From the IMG/VR virus record IMGVR_UViG_3300013137_000709, positions 1-26,855 of that record: 26,855 nt of DNA, one strand, 5' to 3'. Positions 20,447 to 26,855 of the stretch are shown in pieces. How positions within the stretch are numbered: the first letter of the stretch is position 1; every line of letters begins with the position of its first letter. Both the position numbers and the translations under genes were made by a program. Below the pieces are notes generated by a model. The model had not been told where the DNA came from and made no database searches. It saw only the letters and a program-made list of their open reading frames with translations. The stretch comes from a virus.

Positions 20447-21560
20447 GATAACTTCAAAAGACTCCACAGACCTAAAATCTGTTAGCACTAAGCTAAAGAA
20501 CCTGGGGAATGATCTTAGAGGTATCGGCGGCCAACTAAATACAATCTTCACGCGCCCGCTTGCAGACCTGGGAAGGTTTATTGCTAAAAATGATGAGGTT
20601 GTTGCCGCGCTCGAACCCGTTAAAACAGCATGGACTGATCTTGGTAATCAGATGGCGGTATCCCTTATTCCGACCATTCAAGCGGTTACCCCGGCGCTGA
20701 TAAGCCTGGCAGGCTCGCTTGGTAAAATTGTGGCGGCGTTTTCCGCGCTCCCGCCAGGCGCACAGCAGGCCATAATAGGATTTATATTTTTCCTGGCCGC
20801 TATTGGGCCAGTACTTATAGTGATCGGCCAAACCATTACCGCAATAGGTGGGCTTGTTTCCGCATTTTCATCAATAGCTGGAGTGGTCGGGCCGATTGTC
20901 GGGCCTGTGCTTGCTACACTTGGCGGTATCATAGCTGGTATAACACTTCCGGTCTGGCTTCTGATTGCGGCTATCGGGCTGCTTATTGCTACAATTGTGA
21001 TATTTGGCAAACAAGCATGGGAGAACCTGAAAAGGATTTGTATCGAATGGTACAAACTTCTTGACGCGATAAAAGACTATTTTGTAAGAACCTTTACGGA
21101 TATTTGGGAAGGGCTTGTATCCCGACTGGTTGATATAAAAAACTATTTTGTGAATTTCGATTGGCGGTCTATCGGAACACGGATAACGGATGGTATAAAA
21201 AACGGGATTGTATCGGGAGTAAACAACTTAATAAGCGCTGCCAGGGACGCGGCCATGTCTGCCTATAATGCGGCAAAAGCCGCTCTAGGAATCCGCTCAC
21301 CATCTGTGTTGTTTGAGGGGATAGGTACTCAAATGATGCGCGGGATGGCTTTGGGTATAAGCGGTGGATCATCTATGCCCGTAAACGCTACAAGGTCGGT
21401 TGTCGGTGCGGTAAGCTCGCCGTCCGTTTCAGCTTCGCGCGGTGGTGGTGGAATGGTTATAAACCTGACATACTCTCCGGCTGTTTCCCTTATAGACCGG
21501 GCCGAAGCAGAGCAGAAACTAATGCCGTACATAGAAGCTGCCGTTAGAAGGTCAAGATAA
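20424..21560 (+). CDS. tape measure protein (short)
   Basis: The 378-residue protein begins with a charged helical region (IEITSKDSTDLKSVSTKLKN). It then has a long hydrophobic centre with several membrane-like spans (QAIIGFIFFLAAIGPVLIVI, GGIIAGITLPVWLLIAAIGL), and ends with a Gly/Ser-rich segment and SYAKAALGIRSPS-like repeats (NAAKAALGIRSPSVLFEGIG). The GIRSPS motif is a frequent ending of phage tape measures. At about 0.15 nm per residue it would set a tail of roughly 55-60 nm, shorter than in most siphophages. It starts inside the end of the chaperone frameshift product. Confidence 0.85.
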   Translation: MAERIEIEITSKDSTDLKSVSTKLKNLGNDLRGIGGQLNTIFTRPLADLGRFIAKNDEVVAALEPVKTAWTDLGNQMAVSLIPTIQAVTPALISLAGSLGKIVAAFSALPPGAQQAIIGFIFFLAAIGPVLIVIGQTITAIGGLVSAFSSIAGVVGPIVGPVLATLGGIIAGITLPVWLLIAAIGLLIATIVIFGKQAWENLKRICIEWYKLLDAIKDYFVRTFTDIWEGLVSRLVDIKNYFVNFDWRSIGTRITDGIKNGIVSGVNNLISAARDAAMSAYNAAKAALGIRSPSVLFEGIGTQMMRGMALGISGGSSMPVNATRSVVGAVSSPSVSASRGGGGMVINLTYSPAVSLIDRAEAEQKLMPYIEAAVRRSR

Positions 21561-23065
21561 TGGCGCGATACGGAAGTTTCAGGTACTCAGAGCAGAAATA
21601 CGGAACAGATACTACAACTAATCTGCTCTGGGCGCTTGAGGTTGACTGGGACGGTGACGGATCGTTCACCGGGGCAAGCGAAGCCAGAAGGATGATAGAT
21701 ATTGACGTTTCAAGAGGAAGGAATTATTACATCAATTCAGATGGCATCGGTTTTGAGCGTGTCGATGTTGGACAAGCTATTATAACGCTCGATAACTATG
21801 ATCGCAGGTACGACCCATTTTATACCGGATCTGCTTTATACCCCTATGTCCTTCCTGGACGGCGCGTCAAGTTATGGGTAAAGACCGGAACGGCTGGAAC
21901 TGCGTATCCAGTGCTTTATGGCCGAATATCGGACATGAAACCGATAAGCGGGATCAACCAGGTCAAAATGACCGTTGTCGATGATACGCAGATTTTGAAA
22001 GACGAAGTAGTCTCAATGGTCATCCAGGAAGATCAACAAGTTGACGACCTGATAAACTTGGTACTGGATGAGGTTGGATGGCCTTCAGCAGATCGTTCGA
22101 TTGAAGGAATAACGGACACAATCCCTTATTGGTGGGCTGACGGCGTTTCTGCGTGGGACGCGCTCAACGAACTTGCAGAATGCGTACTCGGTCAGTTCTT
22201 TATTTCGGCAGACGGCAAGGCGACATTTTACAGCCGGTCACATTCGTCGGTTGCGTCGGTTTCGATTACGGAAGAAGATATTCATTCGCAGATTGATATT
22301 CCTCAACCGTATGAGAATATCAGGAACTCTATCAGAGTCAATATTCGACCACGGGCTGAAGTTAATACGCAGCTTTGGGAATTACAGGACAAGCCGGCGG
22401 TTTCATCCAGCGATTCCATAGAGATTTGGGCGGAATTCAGCTATAACGATATTTCCGTACCAGCCGCCTCCGTGACAACCCCGGTAGCGACCAGCGACTA
22501 TACTATGAACACGGCTGCGGATGGGTCTGGCTCTGACCTGACATCTGATTTCGACGTGGATATTTATAACTTCGCAAAACGATCAAAACTAACAATAACA
22601 AATAACTCCGCGTCTGATGGTTATATAACCATGTTCAAACTCAACGGCACGGCGGCTTATGTCCCGAACATATTTTCCGTAGAAAGCCAGGACGCCGCTT
22701 CGATTGCGATTTATAAAAAGCGTTCATTCCTCCTTGAATCAGACTGGTATCAGGATACCAATCTTGCCAATGCATTTGTAAATTATTTATCCGATAGCCT
22801 TCCGCTGGTTCGTGAATTTCCACAGATTCAAATGGAATTCCAGCCGGAATTGCAATTTCCTATTGACCTGTTTACAAGAGTATCAGTCTCCATTCCGTAC
22901 AGGGGCATAAACAACGCCTATGCGGTTGGGAGTATTGAGCATAAATCGTTGAGCGATAACCTATCTTCTATTCTAACAACCGTGCGCCTTGAGCCAATTC
23001 CGCCGGCGACGGTTCAGTGGACTTTCCCGGTAAAGATCGGGGAAGAATCATATTTCGCATTTTAG
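21560..23065 (+). CDS. tail hub / distal tail protein
   Basis: The 501-residue protein is beta-rich and starts ARYGSFRYSEQKYGTDTTTN. RNYYINSDGIGFERVDVGQA and ITLDNYDRRYDPFYTGSALY followed by PGRRVKLWVKT are typical of a phage tail-hub family that also contains VLYGRISDMKPISG. A central segment (YWWADGVSAWDALNELAECV) resembles the gpD/gp27-like hub portion. It probably forms the tail tip between tape measure and fibres. Its ATG overlaps the tape measure stop by one base (TAATG). Whether it carries receptor-binding function is not visible. Confidence 0.75.
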   Translation: MARYGSFRYSEQKYGTDTTTNLLWALEVDWDGDGSFTGASEARRMIDIDVSRGRNYYINSDGIGFERVDVGQAIITLDNYDRRYDPFYTGSALYPYVLPGRRVKLWVKTGTAGTAYPVLYGRISDMKPISGINQVKMTVVDDTQILKDEVVSMVIQEDQQVDDLINLVLDEVGWPSADRSIEGITDTIPYWWADGVSAWDALNELAECVLGQFFISADGKATFYSRSHSSVASVSITEEDIHSQIDIPQPYENIRNSIRVNIRPRAEVNTQLWELQDKPAVSSSDSIEIWAEFSYNDISVPAASVTTPVATSDYTMNTAADGSGSDLTSDFDVDIYNFAKRSKLTITNNSASDGYITMFKLNGTAAYVPNIFSVESQDAASIAIYKKRSFLLESDWYQDTNLANAFVNYLSDSLPLVREFPQIQMEFQPELQFPIDLFTRVSVSIPYRGINNAYAVGSIEHKSLSDNLSSILTTVRLEPIPPATVQWTFPVKIGEESYFAF

Positions 23066-23073
23066 GTGATAAA

Positions 23074-23547
23074 ATGATAGTGAACGGTAACGATATGGCG
23101 AAAGCCAAGGGCGAAAAAAGTTATCTGGATTGGGTAATGAAACAATCCGTTGAAAGGTATCGTAAAGGCATGTTGCGGTATCCGTTCACCGGTAAGGTTG
23201 CATCCCGCAAATCCGTGAAGGCGAGGGTTGACTTTGGCCGCTGGATTGCAGACTGCCCGGATTGCAACGGCGCGGAATATGTCAATCCCGGCGATCCATT
23301 TTACTGCCTTTCCTGCGGGAACGTTACGCTTGAGGGCTTCGGGCGTGAGGTTGTCTGGCCGACGGATAAAGAACAGATTGAAGCGGAGCTTATGAATAGA
23401 CCCGTAAATGATCGGGTTGGCGCGAACGATGTAGATCGGGCGCTGAATGCTAAATCCGTTTATCCTGGATTGTCTCGAAGCTGGAATCCCGGCGAGAGCG
23501 TTACAGAATTGAAAAATCAATTGAAGGAGGCGAAACATGGCCTATAA
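23074..23547 (+). CDS. zinc-ribbon phage protein, 157 aa
   Basis: The start at 23074 is supported by AGGTG upstream. The protein holds one zinc-ribbon: CPDCNGAEYV (C61, C64) and FYCLSCGNVT (C78, C81). Before it lies a basic helical part (VMKQSVERYRKGMLRYPFTG), after it an acidic one (EQIEAELMNRPVNDRVG). The single ribbon could stabilise a tail-tip module or bind nucleic acid. Its site between the hub and the fibre gene suggests a virion or tail-assembly role. I do not recognise a named family. Confidence 0.65.
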   Translation: MIVNGNDMAKAKGEKSYLDWVMKQSVERYRKGMLRYPFTGKVASRKSVKARVDFGRWIADCPDCNGAEYVNPGDPFYCLSCGNVTLEGFGREVVWPTDKEQIEAELMNRPVNDRVGANDVDRALNAKSVYPGLSRSWNPGESVTELKNQLKEAKHGL

Positions 23548-24196
23548 TGCCGTACCGACCGTGTCAACCGGCGACCTGTGGACTGCCGCTAACCATAATA
23601 CATATTTGCGCGACAACATGAGCGATCACGAGACGAGGATACTGGCCGCGGAATCAGACGTGGATGGATTGCAAGCGCATGGAACGTTCTACATTGACGG
23701 GACGATTTTGTCAGACGCGGCTGCGGTTGTCACATTTTCTTCCATATCATCGGACTATGACACCTTGAAGTTAGTAATAAACTGCCGCGGGGATTACTCC
23801 ACCATAATAACTTCCTTTAATATGAGATTTAACAATGATTCAACATCTGGAAATTATAACGATATAAGGCTAAAGGGGGTAAAAGACGCCGCGGATGTTG
23901 GCGGAAATACAACACAAACGAGCTTTTATGTTTCAACTATGCCGGGTTTAAATGCAATTGCAAATTCATGTGCAGCTTGCGAAATTTTGATTCCTTCTTA
24001 TAGCAAAACAACGTTTTTTAAGAATTACATATCAAAATACGGCAGTATTGGTCACGCGTCCGATTTAACTTATTTCGCAACCGGACAACATTACGGTATG
24101 TGGGAATCAACAAACGCGATAAATAGGATCGATTTATTGCCAGCCGCTGGAAATTTTATCGCTGGTTCATCGTTTGTAGTTTATGGAATAAAATGA
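23537..24196 (+). CDS. tail fibre / receptor-binding type protein
   Basis: The 219-residue protein opens with MAYNAVPTVSTGDLWTAANH and NTYLRDNMSDHETRI, a short virion-attachment element with a W-TAA-x-x-N core. The remainder is beta-rich (FYIDGTILSDAAAVVTFSSI, TLKLVINCRG, NDIRLKGVKDA) and ends FIAGSSFVVYGIK, typical of trimeric phage fibres with a jelly-roll-like head. No enzymatic motif is present. It overlaps the upstream gene by 11 bases. The following fibre gene has a comparable N-terminal attachment region, so both may sit on the same hub. Confidence 0.65.
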   Translation: MAYNAVPTVSTGDLWTAANHNTYLRDNMSDHETRILAAESDVDGLQAHGTFYIDGTILSDAAAVVTFSSISSDYDTLKLVINCRGDYSTIITSFNMRFNNDSTSGNYNDIRLKGVKDAADVGGNTTQTSFYVSTMPGLNAIANSCAACEILIPSYSKTTFFKNYISKYGSIGHASDLTYFATGQHYGMWESTNAINRIDLLPAAGNFIAGSSFVVYGIK

Positions 24197-24204
24197 GGTG
24201 ATCA

Positions 24205-24261
24205 ATGGCAGATGATAAAGTAAAAATAACAGAACTTGACGAGGTGAAAGATGCCCACTAG
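24205..24261 (+). CDS. 18-residue peptide between fibre genes
   Basis: MADDKVKITELDEVKDAH is preceded by GAGGTGATCA, a good ribosome binding site, and stops 11 bases inside the next fibre gene. MADxKVxxxxEL is like the opening of many tail fibre N-termini. It may be a leftover 5' end of a fibre gene or a leader that couples translation to the 458-residue fibre. Confidence 0.4.
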   Translation: MADDKVKITELDEVKDAH

Positions 24262-25627
24262 TTGGACTCCAGTTACAGACGGCGTTGATGATGTTCTTGC
24301 AACCCACGTAAACACATTATACGATGAGGTTGAATTAGGTACATTCAGGGGATGGTATGCAAATACACAATCCAGCTCCGATGATGTGACGCTTACAGAC
24401 GCTGACCTTCCGATTCAATATATTGACCCATCGGGGAACGCTATAAATGTTTACCTTCCTGCTGCCGCTGGAGCGAACCACGCCTTTATCATTGTCAACA
24501 CGGCAGATGCGGCGGAGACGATAACGGTACTCACAAGCTCAAGCGATACCGTGGATACCGTAGCGCAGAATGAAGCAAGGTTTTTTGTTTCGGATGATAC
24601 GACTTGGGCGGCTTTATCTGGCGGCGCTGCCGTCAGCAACCTGCTCATCAACGGCGGTTTCGACTTCTTCCAGCGCATCGTGCCAACAACTCCTACAGCC
24701 ATGTCGGACGATGCCTACAATGCCCCCGACCGGTGGTATTCCCTCGTTCAGGGAGCAAATGCGACTATCAACCGCAATGCCGGGATCGGAAAATCTCAAT
24801 ACTCCTGTAAACTCGTTGCTGGCGGAACGACCAACCGTTACGGCATTGCCCAGATCGTGGAAGCGTCAAACAGTATCCCGATGAGGGGTCAGACGGTAAT
24901 CGCGCAATGCCTGATAAAACCTGTGAACAACGCCGGTTCAGGAACGCGGAAATACAGAATCGCCATCCTCGAATGGACTGGCACGGCGGATGCGGTCACA
25001 TCCGAACTGGTCGCGGATTGGACTTCATCAACCTTCACGACAGATGGATTCTTTGCGTCCACCACAAAAACGCTGGTAGGGACGGCGACAGTTACGGCCA
25101 CGCACAATACTGAAACGCTGTTGAGCGTGAGCGGGGTAGTATCCAACGCCTGCAATAATCTGATTGTGTTCGTGTGGACTGAGGATGCACCAACTCATGC
25201 AAACGACTATGTTCTAATCGGAGAGGCTGGACTCTACACAAGTCCGATAGTGCAGAACTGGAATCCATCGCCGATACAACAACAGCTGTCATTATGCCAG
25301 AGGTATTACCAAAAATCGTATAGCATAGAAGTTGCGCCTGGCACAGTTACATGGTATGGTAGCTGTCGTGGGTACGCAGAGTCGGTCTATTATTTGAGAT
25401 ATGCTCACATTGAATTCAAAACAGAATTTAGGAGTTCCCCCACTGTATCACCATACTCTAATGCTACGGGGGCAATAAACAAGTGGAGAGATTCAGAAGC
25501 CGCCGTAGACCTGGAATGCACTGCGCTATACCAATCTACAAGCGGAACGGAATTTTATTCCTCTACTGGCGCATTAACCATAGGTCGTGGGATGATGTGG
25601 CATTGGGTAGCATCCGCAGAATTATAG
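24251..25627 (+). CDS. large tail fibre protein
   Basis: The 458-residue protein starts SWTPVTDGVDDVLATHVNTL, an attachment region like that of the preceding fibre. A beta-structured part (IQYIDPSGNAINVYLPAAAG) leads to SNLLINGGFDFFQRIVPTTP (129-148), the typical entry to a carbohydrate-binding-module-like sandwich. The end has LSLCQRYYQKSY, a widespread phage fibre C-terminal motif, and GALTIGRGMMWHWVASAEL. The protein likely binds a host surface carbohydrate. AGGTG precedes the ATG. Confidence 0.75.
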   Translation: MPTSWTPVTDGVDDVLATHVNTLYDEVELGTFRGWYANTQSSSDDVTLTDADLPIQYIDPSGNAINVYLPAAAGANHAFIIVNTADAAETITVLTSSSDTVDTVAQNEARFFVSDDTTWAALSGGAAVSNLLINGGFDFFQRIVPTTPTAMSDDAYNAPDRWYSLVQGANATINRNAGIGKSQYSCKLVAGGTTNRYGIAQIVEASNSIPMRGQTVIAQCLIKPVNNAGSGTRKYRIAILEWTGTADAVTSELVADWTSSTFTTDGFFASTTKTLVGTATVTATHNTETLLSVSGVVSNACNNLIVFVWTEDAPTHANDYVLIGEAGLYTSPIVQNWNPSPIQQQLSLCQRYYQKSYSIEVAPGTVTWYGSCRGYAESVYYLRYAHIEFKTEFRSSPTVSPYSNATGAINKWRDSEAAVDLECTALYQSTSGTEFYSSTGALTIGRGMMWHWVASAEL

Positions 25628-25636
25628 GAGATGAAA

Positions 25637-25918
25637 ATGAATTATAAACTTATTCACGATCCATTAAACGGAAACGTATCCTCCATATGTTCAGACATAG
25701 GAACAATCCCCGTTGACGCATCCAACCGTGATTACAGGACATATCTTGCATGGCTCGCGGAGGGGAACACGCCTGATCCGGCTGATCCTGAGCCGGAGCC
25801 GTCCTTTGCGCCAACGCTTGAAGAACGCCTAACAAAAACTGAGGCCGAACTAGCGGCGATAAGAAAAAGCGTACCCGCGGAAGTGGCGCAGAAAATAGAC
25901 GCGGAGCTGAAAAAGTGA
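25637..25918 (+). CDS. tail fibre-associated small protein
   Basis: The 93-residue protein contains VDASNRDYRTYLAWLAEGNT PDPAD, an element close to the DPANRDYxxYLAWxAxGN module found in phage tail and fibre-associated proteins. A Pro/Glu linker (DPEPEPSFAPTLEER) and a charged helix (KTEAELAAIRKSVPAEVAQK) follow. GGAG six bases upstream decides this start over the ATG at 25631. It follows the fibre gene by a few bases and ends in a GTGA overlap with the next small frame. Confidence 0.6.
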   Translation: MNYKLIHDPLNGNVSSICSDIGTIPVDASNRDYRTYLAWLAEGNTPDPADPEPEPSFAPTLEERLTKTEAELAAIRKSVPAEVAQKIDAELKK

Positions 25919-26010
25919 ACTTCGCCTTCGCACGATTCCAGTCCGACCGCTGCCTGTTGTGGTGGTGGGATGTGATGCTCAGGAAAACGAAGGAGGTATG
26001 GCACAGATGA
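25915..26010 (+). CDS. 31-residue aromatic/hydrophobic small ORF
   Basis: From a GTG at 25915 (GTGA overlap with the gene before) the frame reads VNFAFARFQSDRCLLWWWDV then MLRKTKEVWHR and stops in an ATGA overlap with the lysin gene. GCGGAG is nine bases upstream. The CLLWWWDVML centre is hydrophobic but short. Exact coupling at both ends suggests it is translated, perhaps chiefly to deliver ribosomes to the lysin start. No function is recognised. Confidence 0.4.
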   Translation: MNFAFARFQSDRCLLWWWDVMLRKTKEVWHR

Positions 26011-26660
26011 GATGCCCAGTCGATTCATATCAGTACATTAGTCAGACATACGCGGATCACGTCGCCAGGGCGCTTGCGAATGGTTGGGCGCCTTATCCTA
26101 CCGGAGTTCCCGGAACGGTCTATTACTACGGCGGGATTGATTATGCTGTGTATAACGCGCCGTGCAAGGCAGCTGCCGACGGAACCGTCTCGCTGGTAGA
26201 AACAAACAACGTCGGTTATGGAAAATGCGTTAGGATCGATCACGGCGGTGGACTGATTTCGATTTATGCGCATCTGTCATCCATCAATGTTGCAAGCGGC
26301 CAGTCCGTGAAAGAGGGTGACATCATCGGCGTTACCGGAAATACTGGCCACTCGACTGGCCCACATCTGCATTTCGAACTGCGATTGAATGGTTCGCCGG
26401 TCGATCCGCAGCCATATCTGGATGGGACAAATTCAACCATGGAACCCATGGAGGAGGAAGAAAAAATGAAAGGAACCGTACTTGTAGATAGACTGGCGAT
26501 CAGGCGGCTTCCGTTTGTAGCCTCCACCTGCATCAAGCGGGTTGACGCCGGAACTGAACTGGATGTCGATGATGTGGAGGCGATCTGGGCGCGTCTGAAA
26601 GACGGTACTTATGTGGCCGTGAAATATAACGGTGAATATTTGGTGAAGCTGGAAGAATGA
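26007..26660 (+). CDS. M23-type peptidase (lysin) with SH3-like C-terminus
   Basis: The 217-residue protein has a LytM-like M23 domain (about 37-135): YYGGIDYAVYNAP, CKAAADGTVSLVETNNVGYG, ISIYAHLSSINVASGQSVKE and TGNTGHSTGPHLHFELRLNG. D45, H89 and the HLH pair (H120, H122) of the usual zinc/active site are present. However, the first ligand in HxGxD is Tyr41, not His. An acidic linker (MEPMEEEEK) leads to an SH3-like domain (154-217). M23 enzymes cut peptidoglycan cross-bridges or stems for lysis or DNA entry. The ATG at 26007 overlaps the small ORF before it; an ATG at 25998 next to GGAGG is alternative. Confidence 0.8.
   Translation: MRCPVDSYQYISQTYADHVARALANGWAPYPTGVPGTVYYYGGIDYAVYNAPCKAAADGTVSLVETNNVGYGKCVRIDHGGGLISIYAHLSSINVASGQSVKEGDIIGVTGNTGHSTGPHLHFELRLNGSPVDPQPYLDGTNSTMEPMEEEEKMKGTVLVDRLAIRRLPFVASTCIKRVDAGTELDVDDVEAIWARLKDGTYVAVKYNGEYLVKLEE
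26450..26468 (+). promoter_or_regulatory. internal ribosome binding site and start for a free SH3-like domain
   Basis: GGAGGAGG (26450-26457) followed eight bases later by ATG (26466-26468) is in frame at M154 of the lysin, exactly between linker and SH3-like domain. The product would be 64 residues (KGTVLVDRLAIRRLPFVAST...). Several endolysins of Gram-positive phages make such binding-domain products by internal initiation and use them as subunits of the full-length enzyme. The site coincides with the acidic linker codons, so it could in part be fortuitous. Confidence 0.6.
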
Positions 26661-26746
26661 CCAACGATGAGCCGGGCTGCTGCCTTGAGATTGGCGCGGC
26701 GGTATCGCTCATCATTTTTATCCTAATACAGATTTTGAAGGAGTAG
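26657..26746 (+). CDS. 29-residue single-span membrane protein
   Basis: Starting in an ATGA overlap with the lysin stop, MTNDEPGCCLEIGAAVSLII followed by FILIQILKE has one hydrophobic span (about 12-27) and short charged ends. A membrane peptide placed directly behind a lysin fits a second holin, antiholin or spanin-like role. AAGGAG at its end serves as the ribosome binding site of the next gene, so the three genes are coupled. Confidence 0.5.
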   Translation: MTNDEPGCCLEIGAAVSLIIFILIQILKE

Positions 26747-26748
26747 TC

Positions 26749-26855
26749 ATGGCGGCAATGAGCATAGAAAAATTGAGCAGCATAGATACCAGGCTCGCAG
26801 TGATTGAAACCACCGTGACACGGCTGGACAAGGCCATGCACGGTAATGGCAAGCC
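26749..26855 (+). CDS. coiled-coil protein, N-terminus only (XhlA-like?)
   Basis: The ATG at 26749 has AAGGAG seven bases upstream. The 35 visible codons read MAAMSIEKLSSIDTRLAVIE then TTVTRLDKAMHGNGK before the window edge. The heptad pattern (L, I, L, I, V, L) and placement after a lysis gene resemble short coiled-coil phage proteins such as XhlA-type lysis accessories. The missing C-terminus, where a membrane span would be, prevents a decision. Confidence 0.5.
   Translation, partial: MAAMSIEKLSSIDTRLAVIETTVTRLDKAMHGNGK

Noticed and set aside
1-26855. CRISPR array, integrase, attachment site or insertion sequence
   Set aside because: No regularly spaced repeats, no integrase or transposase motifs and no terminal repeat pairs were seen on reading both strands.

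Overview
The window looks like the late (virion) half, plus the edge of the early region, of a tailed bacteriophage or prophage of siphovirus type (HK97-like head, short non-contractile tail). The evidence is the gene set and order: small and large terminase, portal, minor head protein, protease-capsid fusion, head-tail connector, tail terminator, tail tube, frameshifted tail assembly chaperone, tape measure, tail proteins, fibres and lysis genes. No integrase, tRNA or ribosomal gene is visible, so the sequence does not decide between free phage and prophage. The host is not identified. A sortase, an LLH-type holin and consensus sigma70-type promoters suggest a monoderm or otherwise sortase-bearing bacterium; a Chloroflexota host is only a guess.

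Region 1-3100 is read leftward. It holds an HNH endonuclease ORF that runs in frame into a small ribbon-helix-helix-like regulator. That regulator has its own near-perfect promoter placed so that its mRNA would be leaderless. Then come two overlapping mini membrane peptides, two small proteins, a RecT-like single-strand annealing protein, a helical partner, a 58-residue protein and a gene that leaves the window. A divergent promoter/operator zone lies at about 3030-3100.

Region 3100-9232 is read rightward: a sortase-fold protein, a consensus promoter (3566-3594), an LLH holin, a GC-rich potential RNA structure (4010-4076), terminase genes, a structural protein, portal and two head-completion genes. 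Region 9229-13429 is an unusual insertion in the head genes: glycosyltransferases, two SAM-dependent methyltransferases, a dTDP-sugar epimerase-like cupin and an endonuclease VII-type HNH gene, mostly coupled by ATGA overlaps. It ends directly before the protease-capsid gene. A second smaller cassette (17054-19014: a DUF115/GT42-like protein with a helical tail, and a GT-A glycosyltransferase) sits directly before the tail tube gene. Together they suggest a phage-encoded system that decorates the capsid and tail tube with glycans.

Region 19007-26855 holds the tail tube, a chaperone pair made through a -1 frameshift at a CCCAAAA heptamer, a short tape measure, tail hub, fibres and a lysis cassette. 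The M23-type lysin lacks one expected zinc ligand and carries a strong internal start that would give a free SH3-like binding domain. A second internal start lies inside the protease-capsid gene and would supply capsid subunits in excess of protease. Packing is very tight; no stretch above 300 bases lacks a gene.
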